Source of the DNA: Bacteroidota bacterium
GTDB taxonomy: Bacteria; Bacteroidota; Bacteroidia; NS11-12g; UBA955
Length of the DNA: 5,688 nt
Direction of reading: 5' to 3'
Assembly: GCA_030836345.1 (NCBI GenBank)
Contig: JAURQA010000086.1
Coordinates: forward strand, 1 to 5,688
Part shown: positions 1 through 5,688 of the stretch, piece after piece
Layout of the letters: each line of letters opens with the position of its first letter
How positions within the stretch are numbered: the stretch's first letter is position 1
Made by a program: the position numbers and the translations under genes
The notes under the pieces: model-generated
What the model was told of the DNA's origin: nothing
Databases searched by the model: none
The model's input: only the letters and a program-made list of their open reading frames with translations

Positions 1-475
1 CCGTTTTAAAGCCTGTAATTACCTCCACTAGCTTCATAATAGGTACGGGGTTCATAAAGTGCATCCCAATTACCTTTTCAGGCCGTTGTGTAACCGCCGC
101 AATTTTGGTAATAGATATGCTAGAAGTATTACTCGCTAGTATACAATTTGCTGGAGCAGCGGTATCTATATCTTTAAATATCTTTAGTTTTAGATCCGTA
201 TTTTCGGTAGCAGCTTCAACTACTAGATCGGCTTTAGAAACACCCTCTTTTAAGTCTGTATTTGTTATAATATTTGCAAGAGTAGATGTCTTGGTGGACT
301 CATCAATGCGTTCTTTTGCAAGCAAGCGATCCAAGTTTTTTGTAATGGTGACCAAAGCCTTATCCAAAGCCTCTTGGCGTATGTCAATTAAAGTTACCTG
401 ATATCCTTTTTGGGCAAAAACATGGGCAATTCCATTTCCCATGGTTCCCCCCCCAATAACACTTACGTTTCTCAT
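1..475 (-). CDS. 3-hydroxyacyl-CoA (3-hydroxybutyryl-CoA) dehydrogenase, N-terminal part, cut by the window edge
   Basis: The enzyme oxidises (S)-3-hydroxyacyl-CoA to 3-oxoacyl-CoA with NAD(P)+, in the cytoplasm, in beta-oxidation or butanoate-type metabolism. The 158 codons visible cover the NAD-binding Rossmann domain and run off the window at base 1; the family is usually about 280-300 residues, so the C-terminal dimerisation domain is missing here. Visible marks are the dinucleotide loop GGGTMG (residues 8-13), the acidic D31 ending strand 2, VVEAATEN (85-92), SNTSSI (115-120) with the substrate-binding Ser, and GMHFMNP (137-143). H139 and E151 have the 12-residue spacing of the known catalytic His-Glu pair. 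A second in-frame ATG lies six bases upstream (start 481, protein MTMRNV...). I prefer 475 because homologues usually begin about six residues before the glycine loop. The organism's preferred substrate chain length cannot be told, so no symbol is given. The glycine loop is encoded by a run of eight G (plus-strand C, 447-454). Confidence 0.93.
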   Translation of the reverse strand, partial: MRNVSVIGGGTMGNGIAHVFAQKGYQVTLIDIRQEALDKALVTITKNLDRLLAKERIDESTKTSTLANIITNTDLKEGVSKADLVVEAATENTDLKLKIFKDIDTAAPANCILASNTSSISITKIAAVTQRPEKVIGMHFMNPVPIMKLVEVITGFKT

Positions 476-485
476 TGTCATGGCA

Positions 486-493
486 CGAAATTA
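486..493 (-). promoter_or_regulatory. Possible degenerate -7 element before the acyl-CoA dehydrogenase gene
   Basis: On the minus strand this reads TAATTTCG, one mismatch from the Bacteroidota -7 consensus TAnnTTTG. It ends four bases before the upstream ATG at 481, the same distance as the perfect match before the CstB-like gene. No TTG-like -33 box is visible 17-23 bases further upstream, so this is weak. If real, transcription would begin almost at the ATG. Confidence 0.22.
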
Positions 494-541
494 GCCTTTT
501 TATTTTGATGTATTTTAGAATATGAGATTAAAAAATCTAAA

Positions 542-2008
542 TTATCTCAACCTATTTACCAATAAATAGGGTTCTTTTTTCGAGCCATAAGCAAAAATGG
601 TTTTTTCATTTACTTGCAATGGAGTTTCCCTAAAAAAGACCAATTCGAAATCGGCACTGTCTTTTACATTCAGACTTATTCGTTCTCTTTCGATCGGAGA
701 CAACATATCTATAGAGTTCTCTACTGCCCTATCAAAGCAATAGAGTGAAATGATTTTTTCTTTTTTCAGAAGATCTTGCATGGCACGTTTAGCGCTCAAG
801 GTCCAATAATCCAGTTCAAAACTATAGGGCTTCCAAAAGCTTTTGATGCCGTTAAAATAAACCATCTCATTTCCTTTATGAACAGGCAATGCAAAACAGG
901 TTAATGCAATAATGCCTAGAACTGTATTCTTTGCAATTTTATTACTCCAAACCGCACTTAGAATCATCCCAGCTCCAAGGTATACAGGGATAAGCATAAA
1001 TTGGGTATGTCGTCCCATATTATAAAACACCGGTTGAGTAATCATAAAATAAAGCAAGGGCAAAGCAAATAATTGAAGGATCAATAGTTGTTCGATGCTA
1101 AAGTTTTTACGAGCAATGGAACGTAAGGCGCGAATGAAAAATATGAGAAAAAGAGCTAGAATAATAATAGCAGAACTTAAGGCCAGCGATAGAGGCACGT
1201 AATACCAAAGGCCATATCCAACAAGGTGTATTTTTCCAGCAAATAATACTTTCCAAGGGTATGGATTTTGAGTAGTATATATAATTAACTGTCCAATGCC
1301 TTCCAATGGATGAATCCAGAGGTAAGGAAAGGAAGCGATAAACGCAAGTAAACTCAACATGCAGAAATACAAAATGGGTTTACCATAGCTTTTTAAGGAA
1401 AAAGCTAAAGTGCTAATGCAAGCCATTAGTATAAAAGCACCAGCCAAGCGGATGCTTGTTGCTGCACCTAGCCAAACAGCAGCTAGTAAAAGGGACGTAA
1501 AGTTTTTATGTTGAATAAATTGCACAAAGCAGTAGAGTCCAAATAGTACAAAACACAAAAAAGCTGTATCCTTAGAATTATAATGCGCATGGGCAAATAA
1601 TCGGGGGTTACAAGCAAAAACTAAAGTGATAAAAAAAGATGCCCCGTCATTTTTTGTAAGTCCTTTTAGGAGTTTAAAAAAGACAATAAGTGCACTAATG
1701 AATAAAGCAAATAAGACGGAGTGCCGCAGGTATATTTTTGTTGAAATATCTTTAGTATAAATGAGCTGTTCCAAAAGATACAGCGGTGTTTCTACAATAG
1801 GACCGAAGAACTGATGTTCGGATAGTTTTTCTAAAGAACTATGGCCCGCAATAAATCTGGCATTCTCTGTTCCAATAGCTCTTTGCGTAAATTCATCCGT
1901 TGGCGACCCAAAACTGGGCATACACCAAAACCCATAAACGGTGTAAATAAGCAAGAATACACCAAAGAAGGTATTCCAGTTTTGGGATTTGGGATTGGCG
2001 CGAATCAT
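542..2008 (-). CDS. Polytopic GT-C-type membrane glycosyltransferase (glycosyltransferase family 39-like)
   Basis: This is a 488-residue inner-membrane protein with about ten or eleven hydrophobic segments (roughly 13-30, 95-113, 122-137, 147-166, 170-204, 211-230, 267-292, 305-323, 335-354, 360-375) and a soluble C-terminal tail of about 110 residues. The first extracytoplasmic loop carries PTDEF (36-40); an acidic D/E pair in this loop is the usual catalytic mark of GT-C enzymes, which take sugars from polyprenyl-phosphate donors. Other likely family motifs are NPRLFAHAHYNSKD (134-147), WIHP (231-234), GLWYYVP (266-272), MGRHTQF (331-337) and, in the tail, YFNGIK (384-389) with FELDYW (397-402). 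From memory, similar motifs occur in proteins annotated GT39-like; donor and acceptor are unknown. A TTG at 2020 would add four residues, but the ATG at 2008 is the better start. The gene follows the CstB-like gene's stop by 21 bases, so the two are probably cotranscribed. Confidence 0.8.
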   Translation of the reverse strand: MIRANPKSQNWNTFFGVFLLIYTVYGFWCMPSFGSPTDEFTQRAIGTENARFIAGHSSLEKLSEHQFFGPIVETPLYLLEQLIYTKDISTKIYLRHSVLFALFISALIVFFKLLKGLTKNDGASFFITLVFACNPRLFAHAHYNSKDTAFLCFVLFGLYCFVQFIQHKNFTSLLLAAVWLGAATSIRLAGAFILMACISTLAFSLKSYGKPILYFCMLSLLAFIASFPYLWIHPLEGIGQLIIYTTQNPYPWKVLFAGKIHLVGYGLWYYVPLSLALSSAIIILALFLIFFIRALRSIARKNFSIEQLLILQLFALPLLYFMITQPVFYNMGRHTQFMLIPVYLGAGMILSAVWSNKIAKNTVLGIIALTCFALPVHKGNEMVYFNGIKSFWKPYSFELDYWTLSAKRAMQDLLKKEKIISLYCFDRAVENSIDMLSPIERERISLNVKDSADFELVFFRETPLQVNEKTIFAYGSKKEPYLLVNRLR

Positions 2009-2029
2009 GAGGTAGCTCAAAAAATAAAA

Positions 2030-3418
2030 CTAGCCAAGTTCAGCTTTTTCTGGATAAATGATATCTAATTCTAATTCTTTTATTTTACTCATTCCACCGT
2101 ACACATTTTTAATATTATTAAATCCGTGTTTTTTAAGGATGGAACTGGCAATCATACTTCGATAACCCCCAGCGCAATGCACCATGTATTTATGGTCCTT
2201 ATCCAATTCGTCCAATTGCTCCTCCATATTCTCTAAGCTCAAGTGTTTTGCTCCTTTGAGATGGCAAGTTTCCCATTCACTTTCTTTGCGTACATCCAAT
2301 ACTTGATCATCACTGTGTTTTAAATCCAAAGCCAATTCTTCTGGAGTAATGGAAATAACCATTCCTATGGTTTCATCCCAAGCATCCATGCCATTTTCTA
2401 AGCAACCAACGATATTTGAAAATCCCACTCGACTTAACCGAATAATACTTTCTTCTTCTTGCCCTTTGGCAGTAACTAATACTATTTTTCGGTCTAAATC
2501 GTATAGCGTAGCCGCCCATATGGCGTATTGTCCATTTAAACCAATGTTAATAGCCCCCGAGATAAATCCTAGTTCAAATTCATCGGGATGACGGGTATCG
2601 ATAATTAAGGCGTTCTCTGCTACAGATTTTTTAAAATCTTCTGCTGCAAGCATTGGAGCGCTTTGCATAATTTTATTCAAAGATTTATATCCCTTTTGAT
2701 TGAGGGCAGCATCTTCAAAGAAGTATGATGGAGGCTGAGAAATTCCTTCGCATATGGCTGCCACAAAAGCTTCCTTAGATTTGAATTGCAAGGCGTAATT
2801 AAACTTTTTTTCCTTGCCCAAGGTGCTCATGGTTTCTGGACCCAAATTTTTTCCGCAGGCGCTGCCTGGTCCGTGACCTGGGTATAAAGTAACTTCATCA
2901 TTCAGTGGAACGATCTTTGACTGTAGGCTTTCATAAAGGTATTCAGCCATTTGCTCTTTGCTTAAATTTAGACCGGCTTGGCATAAATCTGGACGTCCTA
3001 CATCGCCCACAAAAAGTGTGTCTCCACTAAATATTGCGTGGTCTTTCCCTTCCTCATCTTGCAAGAGATAACATACACTTTCTGGTGTATGTCCTGGAGT
3101 ATGCAATACTTTAATCGTTGTTTTTCCGAGGGAGAGTTGCTCGCCATCCTCGGCAAGTTTAGTTTCAAATCCAGTATTTGCTTTGCTTCCATAAACAATT
3201 TGAGCTCCTGTTTTAGCAGCTAAATCAATATGCCCACTTACAAAGTCTGCATGAAAATGAGTTTCAAATACATACTTAATACTGGCTCCTCTTTCATTGG
3301 CAAAATCAATATATTCCTGATAGTCTCTCATTGGATCCACGATGGCTGCTATTCCGTCACTTTCAATGTAGTAGGCCGCTTGTGCCAGGCATGTAGTATA
3401 TAGTTGTTTAACAAACAT
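2030..3418 (-). CDS. CstB-like persulfide dioxygenase with two rhodanese domains (MBL fold-rhodanese-rhodanese)
   Basis: The 462-residue cytoplasmic enzyme probably oxidises glutathione or other low-molecular-weight persulfides, protecting against sulfide. Residues 1 to about 245 form an ETHE1-like metallo-beta-lactamase fold: THFHADFVSGH (53-63), HTPGH (106-110), SGDTLF (131-136) and YPGHGPGSACGK (179-190). By comparison with ETHE1, H56, H110 and D133 should bind one ferrous iron. F59 replaces the last His of the zinc-type HxHxDH motif, which fits a mononuclear iron site. Residues about 255-350 are a rhodanese fold whose active-site loop (TAKGQEEES, 316-324) has no cysteine. Residues about 357-455 are a second rhodanese with an intact loop CAGGYRS and catalytic C415. 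This order (dioxygenase, inactive rhodanese, active rhodanese) matches Staphylococcus aureus CstB (about 444 residues), which makes thiosulfate from persulfide and sulfite; the same chemistry here is inference. No CstR-like regulator or sulfite exporter is adjacent. The ATG at 3418 gives the expected N-terminus. Confidence 0.92.
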   Translation of the reverse strand: MFVKQLYTTCLAQAAYYIESDGIAAIVDPMRDYQEYIDFANERGASIKYVFETHFHADFVSGHIDLAAKTGAQIVYGSKANTGFETKLAEDGEQLSLGKTTIKVLHTPGHTPESVCYLLQDEEGKDHAIFSGDTLFVGDVGRPDLCQAGLNLSKEQMAEYLYESLQSKIVPLNDEVTLYPGHGPGSACGKNLGPETMSTLGKEKKFNYALQFKSKEAFVAAICEGISQPPSYFFEDAALNQKGYKSLNKIMQSAPMLAAEDFKKSVAENALIIDTRHPDEFELGFISGAINIGLNGQYAIWAATLYDLDRKIVLVTAKGQEEESIIRLSRVGFSNIVGCLENGMDAWDETIGMVISITPEELALDLKHSDDQVLDVRKESEWETCHLKGAKHLSLENMEEQLDELDKDHKYMVHCAGGYRSMIASSILKKHGFNNIKNVYGGMSKIKELELDIIYPEKAELG

Positions 3419-3422
3419 GGTG

Positions 3423-3451
3423 CAAAAATAATAAATCTCGAGCGATTAAAA
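3423..3451 (-). promoter_or_regulatory. Predicted Bacteroidota promoter of the CstB-like gene
   Basis: The minus strand has TATTTTTG (3430-3423), a perfect TAnnTTTG -7 element, and 17 bases upstream a TTTT (3451-3448) that could serve as an imperfect -33 box. Only four bases separate the -7 element from the ATG at 3418, so the transcript would be leaderless or nearly so. Its place in the 120-base gap after fumC suggests independent transcription of the CstB-like gene. The -33 box is a weak match. Confidence 0.45.
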
Positions 3452-3456
3452 TATGG

Positions 3457-3526
3457 TAAGTATTAGCAAACTCTCTAAATATAATTCAAGAAAAGCGATA
3501 CCCTCTTTTGGTGCTAAATATACTTA
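3457..3526. repeat. Imperfect inverted repeat between fumC and the CstB-like gene
   Basis: TAAGTATTAGC (3457-3467) and GCTAAATATACTTA (3513-3526) are inverted copies: seven and four matched bases separated by a three-base bulge in the second arm, with 45 bases between the arms. The arms are AT-rich, so chance is a serious alternative. The repeat lies just upstream of the predicted promoter of the CstB-like gene, where a regulator or an RNA fold could use it. Nothing else in the gap is recognisable. Confidence 0.25.
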
Positions 3527-3538
3527 AAATGGTAATTA

Positions 3539-4963
3539 TTAGACGATAGAATCGTTTGGATTTCCAACCATATTCTCAGGTTTCACCCACTCGTCAAATT
3601 GCTCAGCACTTAAGAACCCTGTATCCAAGGCAGCTGCCTTTAAAGTCGTTCCTTCTTCGTGGGCTTTTTTAGCAATTTTAGCAGCTCTTTCGTACCCAAT
3701 ATGAGTATTTAATGCAGTTACTAGCATTAAACTTTGATCTAGCAAATTCTTTATGTTGGTGTGATTGGGTTCGATGCCTCGGGCACAGTTGCTATCAAAA
3801 CTCAAACAGGCTTGGCCTAAAATTCGTGCACTTTCCAAAACATTCGATGCAATCACAGGCTTATATACATTTAACTCAAAATGCCCTTGCGATGCTGCAA
3901 AGCTAATGGTAGCATCATTCCCAATCACTTCAGCACAAACCATGGTCATTGCCTCCGGTTGGGTTGGATTCACTTTGCCCGGCATAATGCTCGAACCTGG
4001 CTCGTTAGCAGGAATTGAAATTTCACCAATTCCACTCCGGGGACCGCTGCTCAACATTCGTATATCGTTGGCAATTTTAAATAGGGCCACCGCTGCTCTT
4101 TTTAAACATCCGTGGAGCTCTACCAAAGAATCATGGCTTGACAAAGCTTCAAATTTATTAGGAGCAGTAACCAGGGGTAGGCCCGTTTCTTTTGCAATTA
4201 AGTCTGCCACGAGCTCACTGTATCCTTCAGGAGTATTTAATCCTGTTCCAACTGCTGTTCCGCCAAGGGCCAGTTGGTTAGCTCTCTTTAAGGAAGCATT
4301 TAAGCTATCAATGGCATTATCCAATTGTGCTACATAGCCGCTAAACTCTTGTCCCAAGGTAAGGGGAGTAGCGTCCATAAAATGGGTTCTCCCAATTTTG
4401 ACTATGTCTTTAAATTCGCGTGCTTTGTGTTTTAGGGTTGTTTTTAATGCTTGTAAGCCAGGTAAGGTATAATCCACCACTTGCTTAAAAATAGCAATGG
4501 TCATAGCCGTTGGGAAGGTATCGTTACTGCTTTGACTTTTATTTACATCATCATTGGGATGCAATACTTTCTCCGTGTCCGTTAGTTTCCCTCCACTCAT
4601 TACATGCGCTCGGTTAGCAACGACCTCATTCATATTCATATTACTTTGCGTTCCGCTTCCCGTTTGCCAAATAACCAGTGGAAACTGATCATTCAGTTGG
4701 TTCTCCAAAACCTCATCACATACAGCACCTATCATATCCGACTTTTCCTTACTCAAAACGCCTAATTGATGATTGGCTTGAGCTGCACATTTTTTAAGAA
4801 CAGCAAATGCATGTATAATTTCAATTGGCATACTCCCCTCCGGACCAATTTTAAAATTATTTCTGCTGCGTTCTGTTTGAGCGCCCCAATATTTATCTGC
4901 AGGCACTTTTACATCGCCCATTGTATCGTGTTCTATCCTAAAATTGCTTGAATCAGTCGTCAT
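3539..4963 (-). CDS. fumC: Fumarate hydratase, class II (iron-independent)
   Basis: This TCA-cycle enzyme interconverts fumarate and L-malate in the cytoplasm as a homotetramer of mostly helical subunits. The 474 residues match the family length (about 460-470) with a few extra at the N-terminus. All signature regions are present: [13 protein letters not shown] (101-113), [14 protein letters not shown] (135-148), [10 protein letters not shown] (191-200) with catalytic H194, and the superfamily signature [11 protein letters not shown] (323-333) on the mobile loop that carries the second catalytic Ser. The Gly at 329, where aspartases usually have Ala, argues for fumarase over aspartase. The ATG at 4963 leaves about ten residues before the conserved RIEHDTMG segment, as usual. 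No Shine-Dalgarno is seen; a -7-like element lies ten bases upstream. It is flanked by unrelated genes with gaps of 67 and 120 bases, so it may be transcribed alone. Confidence 0.98.
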   Translation of the reverse strand: MTTDSSNFRIEHDTMGDVKVPADKYWGAQTERSRNNFKIGPEGSMPIEIIHAFAVLKKCAAQANHQLGVLSKEKSDMIGAVCDEVLENQLNDQFPLVIWQTGSGTQSNMNMNEVVANRAHVMSGGKLTDTEKVLHPNDDVNKSQSSNDTFPTAMTIAIFKQVVDYTLPGLQALKTTLKHKAREFKDIVKIGRTHFMDATPLTLGQEFSGYVAQLDNAIDSLNASLKRANQLALGGTAVGTGLNTPEGYSELVADLIAKETGLPLVTAPNKFEALSSHDSLVELHGCLKRAAVALFKIANDIRMLSSGPRSGIGEISIPANEPGSSIMPGKVNPTQPEAMTMVCAEVIGNDATISFAASQGHFELNVYKPVIASNVLESARILGQACLSFDSNCARGIEPNHTNIKNLLDQSLMLVTALNTHIGYERAAKIAKKAHEEGTTLKAAALDTGFLSAEQFDEWVKPENMVGNPNDSIV

Positions 4964-4973
4964 AATTGAAGGG

Positions 4974-5004
4974 CAAATTTAAGCGTTTTAAGACTCAAAT
5001 AAAA
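4974..5004 (-). promoter_or_regulatory. Predicted Bacteroidota promoter of fumC
   Basis: The minus strand reads TAAATTTG at 4981-4974, a perfect TAnnTTTG -7 element. Nineteen bases upstream lies TTTT (5004-5001), one base off a TTTG -33 box; a true TTG lies 23 bases upstream (5007-5005) and a TTTG 14 bases upstream (4999-4996). The element ends ten bases before the fumC ATG, predicting a leader of only a few bases. It lies in the 67-base gap after the nitroreductase stop, so it is outside coding sequence. Confidence 0.5.
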
Positions 5005-5030
5005 CAAGGCTTATTAGAACCCCGATAGAA

Positions 5031-5594
5031 CTATCCTTTTCTTAAAGCATACTTTTCGTAGTTTGGCCTTGCAGCTACCTCTCTCTTTGATGCAATATGT
5101 CCCATTATAAAATTACCCATATGTATTTCATTGGAATTGCAGTTAAATAGCTCACGCATTGCTTGCTTATTAGCTCTTAAACCTGTGCTCCAATAACCAC
5201 CAGCATGTTCAAACTGAGATAAGGTTAAGTACATGTTTTGCACCGCCATAGCACAACTGGCTTGCTCTTCCCATTTAGGAACGATATCACTTATTGTGCA
5301 AATAATGCCGATGATGTGGCTTGTTTTTGATGCCATCATCACCAACTTTTCTATTTTTTTTGGATTTACTACATCTGAATGATTTACGTAATCTCTGGAG
5401 GCTAAATCATAAAACTCTTGAACCAATGTACCAGAAAGGACTGTAAATCTCCAAGGAAAAGTGAGCTTATGGCTGGGTGCCCAATGAGCATTTTTCAGGC
5501 ACTGGGTAAGAATAGCTTCATCTAAAATATCCCCTGTAAACTCTTTGGGAAAATGGCTACGCCGGTTTTTGATGATGTCGTTTATGTCTGGCAC
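5031..5594 (-). CDS. YdjA-like FMN-dependent nitroreductase family protein
   Basis: A 187-residue cytoplasmic flavoprotein of the nitroreductase fold, which works as a homodimer with FMN and NAD(P)H. RRS at 11-13 is the usual FMN phosphate-binding mark near the N-terminus. HWAPSHKLTFPWRF (37-50) corresponds to the APDHK...PWHF block of E. coli YdjA, and EEQASCAMAVQNM (109-121) to its second conserved block, followed by GGYWSTG (132-138). Length is close to YdjA (183). The physiological substrate of this subfamily is unknown; nitroaromatic reduction is only a typical laboratory activity. The start is GTG at 5594: an in-frame TAA lies twelve bases upstream, no ATG occurs before residue 86, and the RRS motif requires this N-terminus. 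The start lies 38 bases inside the end of the upstream transporter-like gene, in another frame, suggesting coupled expression. The stop at 5031 is 67 bases from fumC. Confidence 0.9.
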   Translation of the reverse strand: MPDINDIIKNRRSHFPKEFTGDILDEAILTQCLKNAHWAPSHKLTFPWRFTVLSGTLVQEFYDLASRDYVNHSDVVNPKKIEKLVMMASKTSHIIGIICTISDIVPKWEEQASCAMAVQNMYLTLSQFEHAGGYWSTGLRANKQAMRELFNCNSNEIHMGNFIMGHIASKREVAARPNYEKYALRKG

Positions 5595-5688
5595 GCCACA
5601 AATTTACCAAAGGATTTGCAAAGATGCTCGCAAGAATAATACTGGCTCCCATATAAAAATAGCCATTCAAAGATTGATACTCTTTAAA
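5557..5688 (-). CDS. C-terminal end of an integral membrane protein, probably a DMT/EamA-type transporter (partial)
   Basis: An open frame enters from beyond base 5688 and ends at TAG (5559-5557), giving 43 residues. It shows a short polar stretch, then one hydrophobic helix (GYFYMGASIILASIFANPLV), then a strongly basic tail rich in Arg, His and Lys. Such an ending, with a last helix starting (Y/F)xGAxIIL and a positive cytoplasmic tail, is common in drug/metabolite transporters of the EamA family. That assignment rests on the pattern alone, since nine of the ten helices are outside the window; any polytopic membrane protein could end this way. The frame overlaps the nitroreductase start by 38 bases (5557-5594). 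Substrate unknown. Confidence 0.55.
   Translation of the reverse strand, partial: FKEYQSLNGYFYMGASIILASIFANPLVNLWRARHKRHHQKPA
5599..5606 (-). promoter_or_regulatory. Possible -7 element before the nitroreductase gene
   Basis: The minus strand reads TAAATTTG, a perfect TAnnTTTG, ending four bases before the GTG start at 5594, the same distance as at the CstB-like gene. However, it lies inside the coding frame of the upstream membrane protein, and the nearest TTG boxes are 12 or 24 bases upstream rather than 17-23. The nitroreductase may instead be read from the upstream gene's transcript. Confidence 0.3.

Noticed and set aside
105..401. A 98-codon plus-strand open frame
   Set aside because: It is antisense to the 3-hydroxyacyl-CoA dehydrogenase, whose NAD-binding and catalytic motifs are clear. 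The peptide resembles no known family.
525..538. Hairpin AGATT-AAAA-AATCT after the glycosyltransferase stop, as a terminator
   Set aside because: The stem is five pairs with a single G-C pair, and no T-run follows it on the minus strand, so an intrinsic terminator is not supported.
2009..2020. TTG at 2020 as the glycosyltransferase start
   Set aside because: It adds only four residues with no support from a ribosome-binding site; the ATG at 2008 is a stronger start and still leaves a normal N-terminus before the first membrane helix.
1841..2068. Plus-strand open frame spanning the glycosyltransferase/CstB-like gene junction
   Set aside because: It is antisense to the ends of two well-supported genes, has low-complexity composition and no start signal.
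3765..4337. A 190-codon open frame on the plus strand
   Set aside because: It lies wholly antisense to fumC, whose signature motifs are complete on the other strand. The predicted peptide has no recognisable domain, and the frame is open because of fumC codon bias.
5023..5036. Small inverted repeat CGATAG-AA-CTATC at the nitroreductase stop
   Set aside because: The arms are too close for a stable hairpin and no T-run follows on the minus strand.
1..5688. A defence, mobile or otherwise novel multi-gene system
   Set aside because: All six genes fall into known metabolic, membrane or glycosylation families. No nuclease, toxin, integrase, transposase, reverse transcriptase, repeat array or hypothetical-protein cluster is seen on either strand.

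Overview
This window looks like an ordinary chromosomal stretch from a bacterium of the phylum Bacteroidota. Three things point there: the DNA is AT-rich, the start codons lack Shine-Dalgarno sequences, and several genes carry the Bacteroidota -7 element TAnnTTTG just before the start codon. The protein types fit too, notably the persulfide dioxygenase with two rhodanese domains and the YdjA-like nitroreductase. I cannot name a genus.

All six genes lie on the minus strand, so transcription runs from high to low coordinates. Reading that way: (1) the last 43 codons of a membrane protein, probably a DMT/EamA-type transporter, run in from beyond base 5688 and stop at 5557. (2) A YdjA-like FMN nitroreductase (5594-5031) starts at GTG inside the transporter's end, in another frame. 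(3) After 67 bases comes class II fumarase, fumC (4963-3539). (4) After 120 bases comes a metallo-beta-lactamase/rhodanese/rhodanese protein resembling the persulfide dioxygenase-sulfurtransferase CstB (3418-2030). (5) Twenty-one bases further is a polytopic GT-C-type glycosyltransferase (2008-542). (6) After 60 bases comes the N-terminal half of a 3-hydroxyacyl-CoA dehydrogenase (475 to the window edge).

The genes do not form one obvious pathway. Fumarase serves the TCA cycle, the dehydrogenase serves fatty acyl-CoA oxidation or synthesis, the CstB-like enzyme detoxifies persulfide made from sulfide, and the glycosyltransferase probably modifies an envelope glycan or lipid. Only two junctions suggest coupling: the transporter/nitroreductase overlap and the 21-base gap between the CstB-like gene and the glycosyltransferase.

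I found no RNA gene, insertion sequence, CRISPR array, phage gene or convincing terminator. The plus strand has no credible gene. No gene-free stretch exceeds 120 bases. I found no novel multi-gene system. The points most worth a second look are the -7 elements close to start codons, the 38-base gene overlap, the degenerate middle rhodanese domain, and the uncharacterised glycosyltransferase.
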